Assembly (NCBI GenBank): GCA_018822545.1
Contig: JAHJKA010000065.1
Span: 1 to 62,810, forward strand
Direction of reading: 5' to 3'
Length of the DNA: 62,810 bases
Origin: Pseudomonadota bacterium
GTDB lineage: Bacteria; Desulfobacterota; Desulfobulbia; Desulfobulbales; SURF-16
Shown here: piece after piece, positions 46,391 through 54,053 of the stretch
Layout of the letters: each line of letters opens with the position of its first letter
Numbering within the stretch: position 1 is the stretch's first letter
The notes under the pieces: model-generated
Database searches by the model: none
What the model was told of the DNA's origin: nothing
What the model saw: the letters and a program-made list of their open reading frames with translations, nothing else
Translations under genes and position numbers: made by a program

Positions 46391-46900
46391 TCACTTTTTC
46401 GTTATCGGGTACCATCTATCACCGACATGAATATGGTCTGTAGATCCATGAGGACTTTTTATCTCAGGGCGGCCTGTATCACGTCTCCATTTCTCTTCAA
46501 ACTTACCATCTGGACCAATTTCCCCCCAACTACCAGGACGATGGGGATTCTCAACTAGGCCATCAGGAGGGGTTGTTGGAACTTCACAGACCTCTTCTTC
46601 CCCTTCATTCCTTAGAGCTTCACCTAGCCACTGCCCAAGATCAGCAGCTATTGGAGTACCATAGTAGATTATTCCTCCTGCTAAAAGGGTCCCCACATAA
46701 GCTTCACCCGCACACAAGTCCCATACACATAGGCCAGTTGGATCAATCCAGTTAACCGGATCACCCCCAACATAAGCATACAGATTAATACCACCCTCCA
46801 ACCCAATCGGATCAGGCGTCATATACCTGCCGGTCTCAGGGTTGTAATACCTGTGCCAGTTATAATACAGCCCAGTCTCTTCGTCGTAATACTGGCCCGG
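46391..46900 (-). pseudogene. Orphan Rhs tip C: end of Rhs core plus toxin domain
   Basis: The frame is open from 46963. Clear Rhs similarity begins at [20 protein letters not shown] (46900) and runs through the core end [20 protein letters not shown]. After DPTGL, about 115 residues form a distinct C-terminal domain ending [19 protein letters not shown], a likely toxin; it also has a glycine-rich hydrophobic stretch. No start codon or signal precedes the Rhs fragment, so it is a silent cassette unless recombined onto the full Rhs gene. ATG 46822 lies inside the core fragment. Confidence 0.75.
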
Positions 46901-47069
46901 ATATATTCGTATGTGCCTTCTCCCCCTAAAGAGCTCCTTTTTTTTCTGAGATTGGTTAGTCCGTTATAGAGAGCACATTTTGAAGACCTTACGCGAAGTT
47001 GCAGCAAAGAGCAAGGCATGGAGAATGGCAGTTAAAGAAAAAAAGATGGATGATGGCAGGTAGTTAGAC
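46743..47069. repeat. Direct repeat of the Rhs module boundary, copy 1
   Basis: This segment matches 47741-48067 at a constant offset of 998 bases, with no insertion or deletion seen by eye. It covers the end of the Rhs core, the 70-residue core segment and about 170 bases upstream of it (to GTTAGAC). The non-Rhs part carries a shared frame beginning [20 protein letters not shown] that was not recognised. Confidence 0.85.
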
Positions 47070-47077
47070 CAGGGGCT

Positions 47078-47135
47078 CCCACAAACAGAAAAGGCGGAAG
47101 ATGCATGAGCATCAACCGCCTTTTCTGTTTGTGGG
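47078..47135. terminator. Long perfect inverted repeat after immunity gene B
   Basis: CCCACAAACAGAAAAGGCGG (47078-47097) is the exact reverse complement of 47116-47135, with an 18-base loop that includes ATGCAT. T-rich flanks allow it to act as a minus-strand terminator for the gene ending at 47155. The left arm's GGGGCTCCCACAAA recurs at 45884. Confidence 0.75.
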
Positions 47136-47154
47136 GTGTTGTTCTTAAAGGGAG

Positions 47155-47385
47155 TTAAATGGTCTTTTCCCCTAGGCTATTTTTTTGTTGCTGATTGCGT
47201 CGTTCAGGTTGACCGAATCCTACCCCCTGAACATTTGTTCCACAAAAGGGGCAAAAATAAATATGGTACCATTCAGGAATATACCATTCTGTTTCATCAT
47301 TCTCATCCGCATGCTTAATGTCGCCATCCGCAACACATTCACTAAAGCGAATGCAACAAAAAATATTCTCGATAGGTTGTTTCAT
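47155..47385 (-). CDS. Candidate immunity protein of Rhs module B
   Basis: A 76-residue protein with a single CPFCG motif (YFCPFCGTNVQGVGFGQPER), plus a CC pair and other cysteines in the first 20 residues, so a bound metal is likely. It has no signal peptide. It starts 12 bases after the toxin-tip frame of module B. Small CPFCG proteins of this kind occur beside polymorphic toxins, but the immunity role is inferred from position. The family was not otherwise recognised. Confidence 0.6.
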   Translation of the reverse strand: MKQPIENIFCCIRFSECVADGDIKHADENDETEWYIPEWYHIYFCPFCGTNVQGVGFGQPERRNQQQKNSLGEKTI

Positions 47386-47397
47386 TTTTTCCTGCCC

Positions 47398-47898
47398 TTA
47401 TGAGTTGTTTTGACAAGAACACCAGGGTGCAATCAAACCCATAGAGCCATCACACCATCCTTTGCAATACGGGTCGCCTGGGTTTTGAGTACAATAATCC
47501 TTTGGCCAAATGATTAGTATCAACGGCATTCCATTATCAAAAAAAGTTGGTTTTTTACCCTTCAACCACTTGAGGGCATCCTTGGCATCCTTCCAAGTCC
47601 CTCCTTTTTCTGGATTCTTGAGCTTTCGGCCTGAATGGTCAACTAAATCGCCATCAGAATCGAATCTATATTTACCTTTATGGATAAGTTTTCTCCCAGA
47701 TTCTGTTCTGTCGAAATGCCAGCCAGCTAACCCCTCAGGGTCAATCCAGTTAACAGGATCACCGCCAACATACGCATACAGATTAATACCACCATCCAAC
47801 CCAATCGGATCAGGAGTCATGTACCTGCCGGTGGCCGGATCATAATATCTGTGCCAGTTATAATGCAGCCCCGTCTCACCATCGTAATACTGGCCCGG
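47398..47898 (-). pseudogene. Orphan Rhs tip B: end of Rhs core plus toxin domain
   Basis: In frame from [20 protein letters not shown] (47898) through [20 protein letters not shown]. After DPEGL comes a domain of about 110 residues: [20 protein letters not shown] and the C-terminus [20 protein letters not shown] with five cysteines in the last 35 residues. Not recognised. As in module C there is no signal or start ahead of the Rhs part, so it is probably an unexpressed or recombination-fed cassette. The CPFCG protein follows. Confidence 0.75.
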
Positions 47899-48067
47899 AT
47901 ATATTCGTATGTGCCTTCTCCCCCTAAAGAGCTCCTTTTTTTTCTGAGATTGGTTAGTCCGTCATAGAGAGCACATTTTGAAGACCTTACGCGAAGTTGC
48001 AGCAAAGAGCAAGGCATGGAGAATGGCAGTTAAAGAAAAAAAGATGGATGATGACGGATAGTTAGAC
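47741..48067. repeat. Direct repeat of the Rhs module boundary, copy 2
   Basis: The partner of 46743-47069 at exactly 998 bases. The repeat ends at GTTAGAC in both copies; the DNA beyond differs (an immunity-gene terminator in one, GGGGAGCCC-type inverted repeat and the mobile element in the other). Confidence 0.85.
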
Positions 48068-48070
48068 TTT

Positions 48071-48106
48071 GGGGAGCCCTGGGGCGGACGGGGGGTCGGG
48101 CGGGGA
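48071..48106. repeat. Inverted partner of the 45.87-kb GC-rich motif
   Basis: GGGAGCCCTGGGGCGGACG (48072-48090) is the reverse complement of CGTCCGCCCCCAGGGGCTC (45872-45890) with two small differences, and the GC-rich tail GGGTCGGGCGGGG continues the match. The pair encloses the two orphan Rhs modules B and C. Confidence 0.6.
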
Positions 48107-48114
48107 TCTGATTC

Positions 48115-48386
48115 AGACAGTGGTTGGCGGATTTTTTGCCTGCTATGTTGTATAAAACTCCGTTATGTAACATGCGAGTGGCCGCAGGCCGTACCAAGCT
48201 TGACCGCATTTTACATAACTTGATTTTATACGCCCGGAGGGACGGCATCTGATTTTCGCCGGACATAGCCTGCTAAAAATATGACAACCACATACCATGA
48301 ACCCCTTGAGGGGTTTGGGGTGATTATTTCAAGACGGGCTGCGGCGCAAGAAGCGGAAGACGCTTGCAGTTTAGCGGCTGAAGCCT
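48115..48386 (+). repeat. Left terminal inverted repeat of the mobile element
   Basis: AGACAGTGGTTGGCG (48115 on) matches the complement of 55657 leftward. Alignable sequence continues through GGCCGTACC, GACAACCACATACCATGAAC and AAGCGGAAGACGC to AGCGGCTGAAGCC (48374-48386). Inside lies a hairpin (48150-48231): GTATAAAA/TTTTATAC, a 5-by-5 internal loop, TTATGTAA/TTACATAA, one mismatch, ATGCG/CGCAT and a 28-base loop. Confidence 0.85.
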
Positions 48387-48410
48387 GAGCACGTCAGCCC
48401 CTCCACATCA

Positions 48411-49340
48411 CTACCGAGCTGCCATCATCTCTCCGGGATGATACTTGGCGTGGATCGCTTTCAGGTCATTGATGGTCACATGGGTGTAGATCTGCGTTGA
48501 TTCCAGGGACTCATGGCCAAGGAGTTCCTGGACATGACGTATCGGTGCACCGTGCTTCATCATGTGGGTGGCGCAGGTATGGCGGAAGGTATGGGTGGAG
48601 ATGTTTTTCTTGATGCCTGCCTGGTCAGCGCAACGCTTGACTACGGCCCAGACGCCATGGGCGTTCATTCGTTCCCCCCAGCGATTAAGAATAAAAAAAC
48701 CTTCATCCTTGCCCTGTAAGTATGCCGGGCGGACAGAGTGCAGATAACTCCTTACCAGGTTGCATACCCGGCTTGATAAGGGCACAACCCGGTCTTTGTC
48801 ACCCTTGCCGGATCGTATATGGATATAGCCGCCATCAAGATCAAGGTCTCTCAGCTTTATATTGGCGACTTCAGCTCGTCTGATCCCGGTATCATAAAGG
48901 ATCTCTAAGACTATCCTGTTTCGATAGCCTTGATTGCTCTGGATATCCGGGCCAGTCATGAGCTGTTTCAACTCAGAAAAAGACAGGATGACCCGTGGCA
49001 GGCGTCTGGGTTTCTTGGGCAGCTTGATCTTGGCGCCGGGATCTCGAAGCAGATACTCTGCCTCTTTCAGATACCGGGTAAAGTTCTTGGCAACGGCCAG
49101 CAGCTGGGCCTGGCTTCTGGCGGCAAGGGGTGTTCCCTTGCTGGTCAGCCTAAAGGCCAGCTCCTGCTGGTATTCGGCCATGATCTCAGGACAGAGCCCC
49201 TCAACATGGATGATCTTTTCTTCCTCAAGAAACGTATAGAAGGTGCGCAGGCCATATTTGGCGGCCCGGATCGTCAACGGTGATCTGCCAAGGATTGCCA
49301 GGTGTTTGAGGTACAAGGTGACAAGGTTGATTATCTTCAT
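48411..49340 (-). CDS. Tyrosine recombinase 1 (XerC/D-like)
   Basis: A 309-residue tyrosine recombinase. An N-terminal SAM-like core-binding domain (about 5-105) is followed by a catalytic domain with TGIRRAEV (Arg I), the Lys in the beta-hairpin (RSGKGDKDRVVPL), HTFRHTCATH (His-x-x-Arg), LLGHESLESTQIYTHV (His and nucleophile Tyr). It ends KYHPGEMMAAR. All catalytic residues are present. The ATG overlaps the stop of recombinase 2 (ATGA) so the two are made together. It is nearest to the left inverted repeat. Confidence 0.93.
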   Translation of the reverse strand: MKIINLVTLYLKHLAILGRSPLTIRAAKYGLRTFYTFLEEEKIIHVEGLCPEIMAEYQQELAFRLTSKGTPLAARSQAQLLAVAKNFTRYLKEAEYLLRDPGAKIKLPKKPRRLPRVILSFSELKQLMTGPDIQSNQGYRNRIVLEILYDTGIRRAEVANIKLRDLDLDGGYIHIRSGKGDKDRVVPLSSRVCNLVRSYLHSVRPAYLQGKDEGFFILNRWGERMNAHGVWAVVKRCADQAGIKKNISTHTFRHTCATHMMKHGAPIRHVQELLGHESLESTQIYTHVTINDLKAIHAKYHPGEMMAAR

Positions 49341-50242
49341 AGATCCTTTCCTGGATGATGTTGATTGTGGCTCTTCTTCACCTCCACCGGCATTACCTTG
49401 GTGTAGGTCTGGGTGGTGCTTAGTCTGCTATGGCCAAGGAGTTTCTGGACATAGCGGATGTCCGCCCCTTGCTGGACAAGATGGGTGGCACAGGTTCGCC
49501 TGAAGGTATGGGGTGAGACAGGTTTTTTTATTCCGGCCTTGATCCGGTAGTCTCGGATGGCCTGCCGGATCGCCCCAGGGCTTAAGGTTTCGCCCGTGTT
49601 CTTTAGAAACAGGGCTCTTTCCTTAGGGTTTCTCTTACTGTGTCTTGGCCTGATCTTGTCCAGGTATTCCCGCAGATAGTGACGGGCCGTTTTGCCCAGG
49701 GGCACCACTCGTTGTTTGCTGCCCTTGGCCTTGCGGATATAGAGCATCTTCTCTTTGAAATCCACATCATGAACCGCCAGCCGGATAAGTTCATTTAATC
49801 TGATTCCGGAAGTATAAAAGACCTCCATAATGGCCCGGTTTCGTATCTCCATGGGAAAGGAGAGGTTGGGTTGCTCCATCAGTCTTTGCACCTCCTTAAC
49901 AGTAAGAACCGTCCCTATTTTACGGTTCTTGCGGCAGGTCTCCACCAGGCCTTCGGTGGGGTTGATAAAGAGTCTGTTATTCTCCACCAGATGTTCAAAG
50001 AGCCTTTTTACCGGTCGCAGCTTCAGGGCCTTGGTCTCCATGGCGTTTTTCTCGGCCATAACCTCGGCCTTGTAAGCCTGGATGGTTTTCTTATGCACCT
50101 TGCGCAGGTCTGTTATTTTCTGCTCTTTCAGGAAGCGTTTGAACTGGCCCAGGTTCTTGCGGTAAATATCCACGGTTGAGTCAGCATAGCCAAGGGCCTT
50201 TAGGTGGTTCTGATATTCACTTATGATCACATCCGGTTCCAT
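49337..50242 (-). CDS. Tyrosine recombinase 2 (XerC/D-like)
   Basis: A 301-residue tyrosine recombinase with SGIRLNELIRLAVHD, KGSKQRVVPL, HTFRRTCATHLVQQGADIRY and LLGHSRLSTTQTYTKV, so the Arg-Lys-His-Arg-His-Tyr set is intact. The ATG at 50242 follows GGGAGGGGCT; an earlier ATG lacks this. It differs clearly from recombinase 1, so the pair may bind the two half-sites of one crossover site, as XerC and XerD do. It ends NQHHPGKDL, like partner 1's HPGE end. Confidence 0.93.
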   Translation of the reverse strand: MEPDVIISEYQNHLKALGYADSTVDIYRKNLGQFKRFLKEQKITDLRKVHKKTIQAYKAEVMAEKNAMETKALKLRPVKRLFEHLVENNRLFINPTEGLVETCRKNRKIGTVLTVKEVQRLMEQPNLSFPMEIRNRAIMEVFYTSGIRLNELIRLAVHDVDFKEKMLYIRKAKGSKQRVVPLGKTARHYLREYLDKIRPRHSKRNPKERALFLKNTGETLSPGAIRQAIRDYRIKAGIKKPVSPHTFRRTCATHLVQQGADIRYVQKLLGHSRLSTTQTYTKVMPVEVKKSHNQHHPGKDL

Positions 50243-50360
50243 AGCCCCTCCCCCTGGGTGTCTTTCTCCCACCTTCACCGCCAACTAGTTGAGTTTTTCC
50301 TTTAACAGCAAGGGTTTTATGTTGTTTTCTGCCACCACCAAGCACCCTCCAAGTAGCTCT

Positions 50361-53012
50361 TTAGCCCTCCAGGTAAACACTAGACTCCGAGTTTGCAGCC
50401 ATCTGCCTTTCGATCTCTTCAACTGTGGTCAGGTTGAGGTAGCATTTATCCGACTCTTCGGCTTGGCCCTGATAGTTGAGAACATAAGAGTATTCCTTGC
50501 CCTTGGAGCCGATCCGGGCCACCAGATACTCCATATCTTCTAGCTGTTTGATATGGTTTTTGATCTGCCAGTCTGTCCAGCCCGTGTACTCCCGGAGCTG
50601 GCGGCGAGTAAAAACCACCTCATCAAGACCAATATCTTTTTGACTCGCCGCCAGCTCTTGGGCCATGCTGTAGGCCTTGGAAAGCAAGGTTCTGGATGGC
50701 TTGGCCAGCTCGTCCATGGTCTGACCCAAGACCTCATTGGCCAGCTGATTGGCGGTCTTGATGTCGTCCAGGGTTACCTCGATGTATTCCACAGGTTGAC
50801 CGTCCACCTCGACCGTTTTTATCTGGCGTTGGTATTGATGGATAAAGGCAATGACCCGGATCAGACCAAGGTATTTCTTATGGTCTCGGCGGGATCTGAG
50901 AGAGTTGGCAGGATAGCTCAGATAGTTGGCAAAGGGGTTGACCACCCCCAAGGGCTTTAAGAGCCGTTGGGCCGCATGGTGTTTGCGAATGATGGTGTCT
51001 TGTTTTTTTGATTTAATGAGCCCCTCAAGGCTCTCTGCCTCTCGTTGCATCTGGTGAATGGCTTCGGTCATGGCTGTTGATTCATCAATGGTTAAGAAGA
51101 TAAAACGGCTGGCTGTTTCTTGGTCTATCTCGGTGGCCGTGGTGGTGATCATCACGCACACCGGGCCTTTGACCTTGTAGGTTTCTGTGCGCATTTTGCC
51201 GGTGGATGGATCTTTGCCGGTGACGGCCACGGTGATCTGTTTGGCTGATTGAATGTTTCTTATTGAGTAGGCAGCACCGCCCATGCCTTCCGCCTCTTCA
51301 ACCGCTAAGATCTTGTGCATCAAGGATTCTTCGTCCTTATAAAAAAGGGCCTGGTCACTCATGCGGGTGTATTTTTCGAAGTCTTCCTCTGGAACTAAGG
51401 AAAGGATGGCATCTTGAAGGGTTGATTTGCCGGCAGCAGATCGAGACTGGATAAACACTGATAAAGGGTCATCGAGTTTACGGGAGGTCGCAGCCAGGTA
51501 GCCAACGAGCTTGTTTGTCTCTTCGCCGGTAACACCTAAGGTCTGGAAGTCGGCCAGCAGTTCGGAGAACATCTCCGGGCTTTTGAGGAAGGACAGGGCC
51601 AGCTTTTCATCCGCCTTGCTGATCTCGATGGTTTCTTGTTCCTCTTCCTGGGGTTTGTATTCCTCAATCAGGGTAAGGATTTTGCCAAGGTCTTCCTTGA
51701 CCAGTTCTTCCGGCTCTTCCAGCAGTCCGGCGCAGAGCTTGGCGAACCAGACCCTTGATCTTGAAGAATAAAGATCGATGGTGGTGAGTTCAAAGGGTTG
51801 GGTGGAGTCGGCCACATCTTTGGCCACTTTTATGGTGGCCTTTAGTTGGGTATCACCTCTTTGGATGCCTTTGACTTGGTATTGTCGGCCACCATAGCCA
51901 ACCGTAAAGCCATGTTGATCATTGATGAACAGGGTCTTTTTACGTTTGTTGAGATTCTCGGACTGTTCAAGGCTTGCGGGGTTGGTTTGCTTTAAAAGAT
52001 TTTCAAACTCTTCCGGGGTATGGCGATTGAAATAGATATTAATATCTTTGTCCGGCAGCTCTACCAGGTGGCTTGAGATCCCCAAGTCTTGAAGCTGATC
52101 CGCTGCCTTGGCTGCCCCTTCTTTCCCGGCCTCATCATTATCAAAGACGATATAGATTTCTTTTACTTGGCGGTTAAAGAGAGAAAGGTGGTCATCGGTA
52201 AGACCATTGACCCCATAGGCCGGGATGACGTTTTTAAAGCCCTGATCATAGAGAGTGAGGGCATCTATGATCGATTCCGTGAGGATGATGGTGGAGGATC
52301 GCTTCACCGCCTGGCGGTTCACCAGGCCGCTTCTTGATCCGGCCAGATAGAGGTGGTTCACCTGATTTTCTGCGGAGATATTGCGGCCATAGAGATTGAC
52401 CACAGCCCCGTCCTGATCATAGAGCGGGAAGACAACACAGTTATAAAAGATCTCGTTGCCCTTCTTGTTGAGGATGCCCAGCTCCTTCAAGGTCTTTATG
52501 ACATCTTCATCATCGGGCAAGATGTCTCGAAGGGAACCGTTGACGAAGCCAACGCCGAAGTCGTTTAAGCTCTGGTGATCGTTGATGCCTCGTTCCTTGA
52601 GATAGTCCAGGCCCTGGCTGTCTTCACTAAAGGTATGCTGATAATAATCAACCACCCGGGCCAGCAGCTTTCTCTCTTTAACTGCCAGCTCTTTACTCTT
52701 TTCAGGCTTGTCGGTCTGATCCTTGGTGGTCTTCGGGGTTGCCCCGGATTCCAGCCTGGACACCGCCTCCTTAAAGCCGATCTGATCAAACAGTTCAACA
52801 AAACGAATGGCATCACCGCCCTTATTGCAGCCAAAGCAGTTCCACAGGTTGTCGTCCGGGTTGACGCTAAAGGATGGGTCGGAGTCTTCATGGAAGGGAC
52901 AAGGGCCTTTATAACCTTTGCCGTTCTTGCGGAGTTTGACGCCTCGGGATTTGACCAGGGCCACCAAGTCAACAGAGCCTTTTACAGCCTCGATTCGTGA
53001 CTGTTCGATCAT
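50361..53012 (-). CDS. Primase-helicase-like protein: CHC2 zinc finger, TOPRIM, ATPase
   Basis: An 883-residue three-part protein. The CHC2 zinc finger near residues 36-65 has CPFHEDSDPS and CFGCNKGG. A TOPRIM domain (about 235-320) has TESIIDALTLYDQGF and VFDNDEAGKEGA. The second half has a P-loop ATPase: SAAGKSTLQDAIL (about 525-540), then LAVEEAEGMGG and a Walker-type end VCVMITTTATEIDQETASRF. The C-terminal 200 residues include a winged-helix-like QLREYTGWTDWQIKNHIKQL. It resembles fused primase/helicases of phages and plasmids. AGAGGAAAAAT precedes the ATG. It implies self-directed replication. Confidence 0.85.
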   Translation of the reverse strand: MIEQSRIEAVKGSVDLVALVKSRGVKLRKNGKGYKGPCPFHEDSDPSFSVNPDDNLWNCFGCNKGGDAIRFVELFDQIGFKEAVSRLESGATPKTTKDQTDKPEKSKELAVKERKLLARVVDYYQHTFSEDSQGLDYLKERGINDHQSLNDFGVGFVNGSLRDILPDDEDVIKTLKELGILNKKGNEIFYNCVVFPLYDQDGAVVNLYGRNISAENQVNHLYLAGSRSGLVNRQAVKRSSTIILTESIIDALTLYDQGFKNVIPAYGVNGLTDDHLSLFNRQVKEIYIVFDNDEAGKEGAAKAADQLQDLGISSHLVELPDKDINIYFNRHTPEEFENLLKQTNPASLEQSENLNKRKKTLFINDQHGFTVGYGGRQYQVKGIQRGDTQLKATIKVAKDVADSTQPFELTTIDLYSSRSRVWFAKLCAGLLEEPEELVKEDLGKILTLIEEYKPQEEEQETIEISKADEKLALSFLKSPEMFSELLADFQTLGVTGEETNKLVGYLAATSRKLDDPLSVFIQSRSAAGKSTLQDAILSLVPEEDFEKYTRMSDQALFYKDEESLMHKILAVEEAEGMGGAAYSIRNIQSAKQITVAVTGKDPSTGKMRTETYKVKGPVCVMITTTATEIDQETASRFIFLTIDESTAMTEAIHQMQREAESLEGLIKSKKQDTIIRKHHAAQRLLKPLGVVNPFANYLSYPANSLRSRRDHKKYLGLIRVIAFIHQYQRQIKTVEVDGQPVEYIEVTLDDIKTANQLANEVLGQTMDELAKPSRTLLSKAYSMAQELAASQKDIGLDEVVFTRRQLREYTGWTDWQIKNHIKQLEDMEYLVARIGSKGKEYSYVLNYQGQAEESDKCYLNLTTVEEIERQMAANSESSVYLEG

Positions 53013-53034
53013 ATTTTTCCTCTTTTTGAAAAAA

Positions 53035-53128
53035 GTTACCTGTAACCTATTCGTGCTTTTTATAACGGATACATTACAACACCTCAAGAACTTTTACATC
53101 TTGACGGTTACTTTTTAGTGTCTAATAA
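53035..53128. promoter_or_regulatory. Divergent control region with palindrome and XRE promoter
   Basis: GTTACCTGTAAC (53035-53046) is a perfect palindrome just upstream of the primase gene. TTGACG (53101) and TAATAA (53123) with 16 bases between form a likely promoter for the XRE gene; its spacer begins GTTAC, half of the palindrome. The layout suits an XRE operator that controls both directions. Confidence 0.45.
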
Positions 53129-53178
53129 TGGCCAAAAGAAGCTAAAACCACGACCAAACGACATTTTTAGGTATCGAT

Positions 53179-53526
53179 ATGACTATAGGTGACAGGCTTT
53201 TAAAGCTAAGAAAGGAAAGGGGATGGAGTCAGCAGCAGGTGGCCAAGAAGATTGGAACCAGTGGCCCTATCTTGGGAAGATACGAGCGAGAAGAAATGAC
53301 CCCTTCGGTCGAGGTGGCCAAGAAACTGGCTGATATATTTGGGGTTACTCTAGATTACTTGGTGGATGATTCTGGAAAGGCTCTTGAGATCCAGGACAAG
53401 GCCATGCTTGAACGGTTCACCGAGATCGAGCATCTGGACGAGGACGACAAGAAAACAATCATCACGGTGGTTGATAGCCTGCTCAGGGATGCAAAGGCCA
53501 AAAAGGCTTATGCGGCACACGGATAA
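53179..53526 (+). CDS. XRE-family repressor-like regulator
   Basis: A 115-residue protein with a phage-repressor-type helix-turn-helix: TIGDRLLKLRKERGWSQQQV, AKKIGTSGPILGRYEREEMT, VAKKLADIFGVTLDYLVDDS. The C-terminal part may dimerise. It is the only gene of the element on the plus strand and is divergent from the primase gene, the usual place for a lysogeny-like switch of a mobile element. The ATG follows a weak ribosome binding site. Confidence 0.88.
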   Translation: MTIGDRLLKLRKERGWSQQQVAKKIGTSGPILGRYEREEMTPSVEVAKKLADIFGVTLDYLVDDSGKALEIQDKAMLERFTEIEHLDEDDKKTIITVVDSLLRDAKAKKAYAAHG

Positions 53527-53543
53527 TTTTTTTTTGGGGGGGG

Positions 53544-54044
53544 TTAAGGCTTGTTCCAGTTGGTGCTGAAGTCTAGCTCACGAATAAACTGAAATGTGTT
53601 ACACGTTCTCACAGAAACCCCCCGACACACATCAGGTAGCTTTCTATTGGCCCTTTGCTTGCTTGGTTTTGAAATTTCTGTTGTAACCACACACCTTGGC
53701 ACACTCTGGTGTAAAGCATGCGCTACCAGAAATGGGTCACGTCCGATTTTTTCCACCTCGTCATCGGTAAGGTCTGGGGCATAGCCTTGATCGATTACAT
53801 CGGCAACCGTAGCGACACCAACGTCTTCATTTAAGAGAAGAGCGTTTTTAACATCCTCCTGCTTCATCCACGCCGCCAAGTCATCATTGCCGTCCTTGAT
53901 CTCCTCATAAATTTCTATAGGGATTTTCACTTGTCCCTGCTGCCCGTAATACAGGAGCCATTCCCAGAACTCAGGCACTCGGCTGAGAGGGTAATAGTCA
54001 CGGTTTGAGTCTATGAGCACGTTAGCATCAAGCAAATATATCAA
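53544..54044 (-). CDS. DUF4411 (PIN-like) protein, toxin candidate
   Basis: A 166-residue PIN-like protein. YLLDANVLIDSNRDYYP holds the first acidic residue, then VKIPIEIYEEIKDGNDDLAAW (Glu) and EKIGRDPFLVAHALHQSVPR (Asp), and VVTTEI. PIN-fold proteins act as RNases, and DUF4411 genes often follow XRE-ImmA genes as a predicted toxin-antitoxin pair. The start is TTG at 54044, with AGGAG seven bases upstream that lies just after the ImmA stop. The gap to that gene is nine bases. Confidence 0.8.
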   Translation of the reverse strand: MIYLLDANVLIDSNRDYYPLSRVPEFWEWLLYYGQQGQVKIPIEIYEEIKDGNDDLAAWMKQEDVKNALLLNEDVGVATVADVIDQGYAPDLTDDEVEKIGRDPFLVAHALHQSVPRCVVTTEISKPSKQRANRKLPDVCRGVSVRTCNTFQFIRELDFSTNWNKP

Positions 54045-54053
54045 AGAAGACTC

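Noticed and set aside
46819..47019. Open frames beginning MPCSLLQLRVRSSKCALY upstream of each orphan Rhs tip
   Set aside because: They run into the Rhs core in the wrong frame. They are kept as part of the direct repeat, not as genes.
48107..48120. Target-site duplication flanking the 48115-55657 element
   Set aside because: The bases outside the repeats (GATTC on the left, TTAGT on the right) do not match.
45481..48400. Integron attC-like sites among the palindromes near the Rhs modules
   Set aside because: No GTTRRRY/RYYYAAC core pair at the expected ends was found, so the hairpins are reported only as related palindromes, not as attC.
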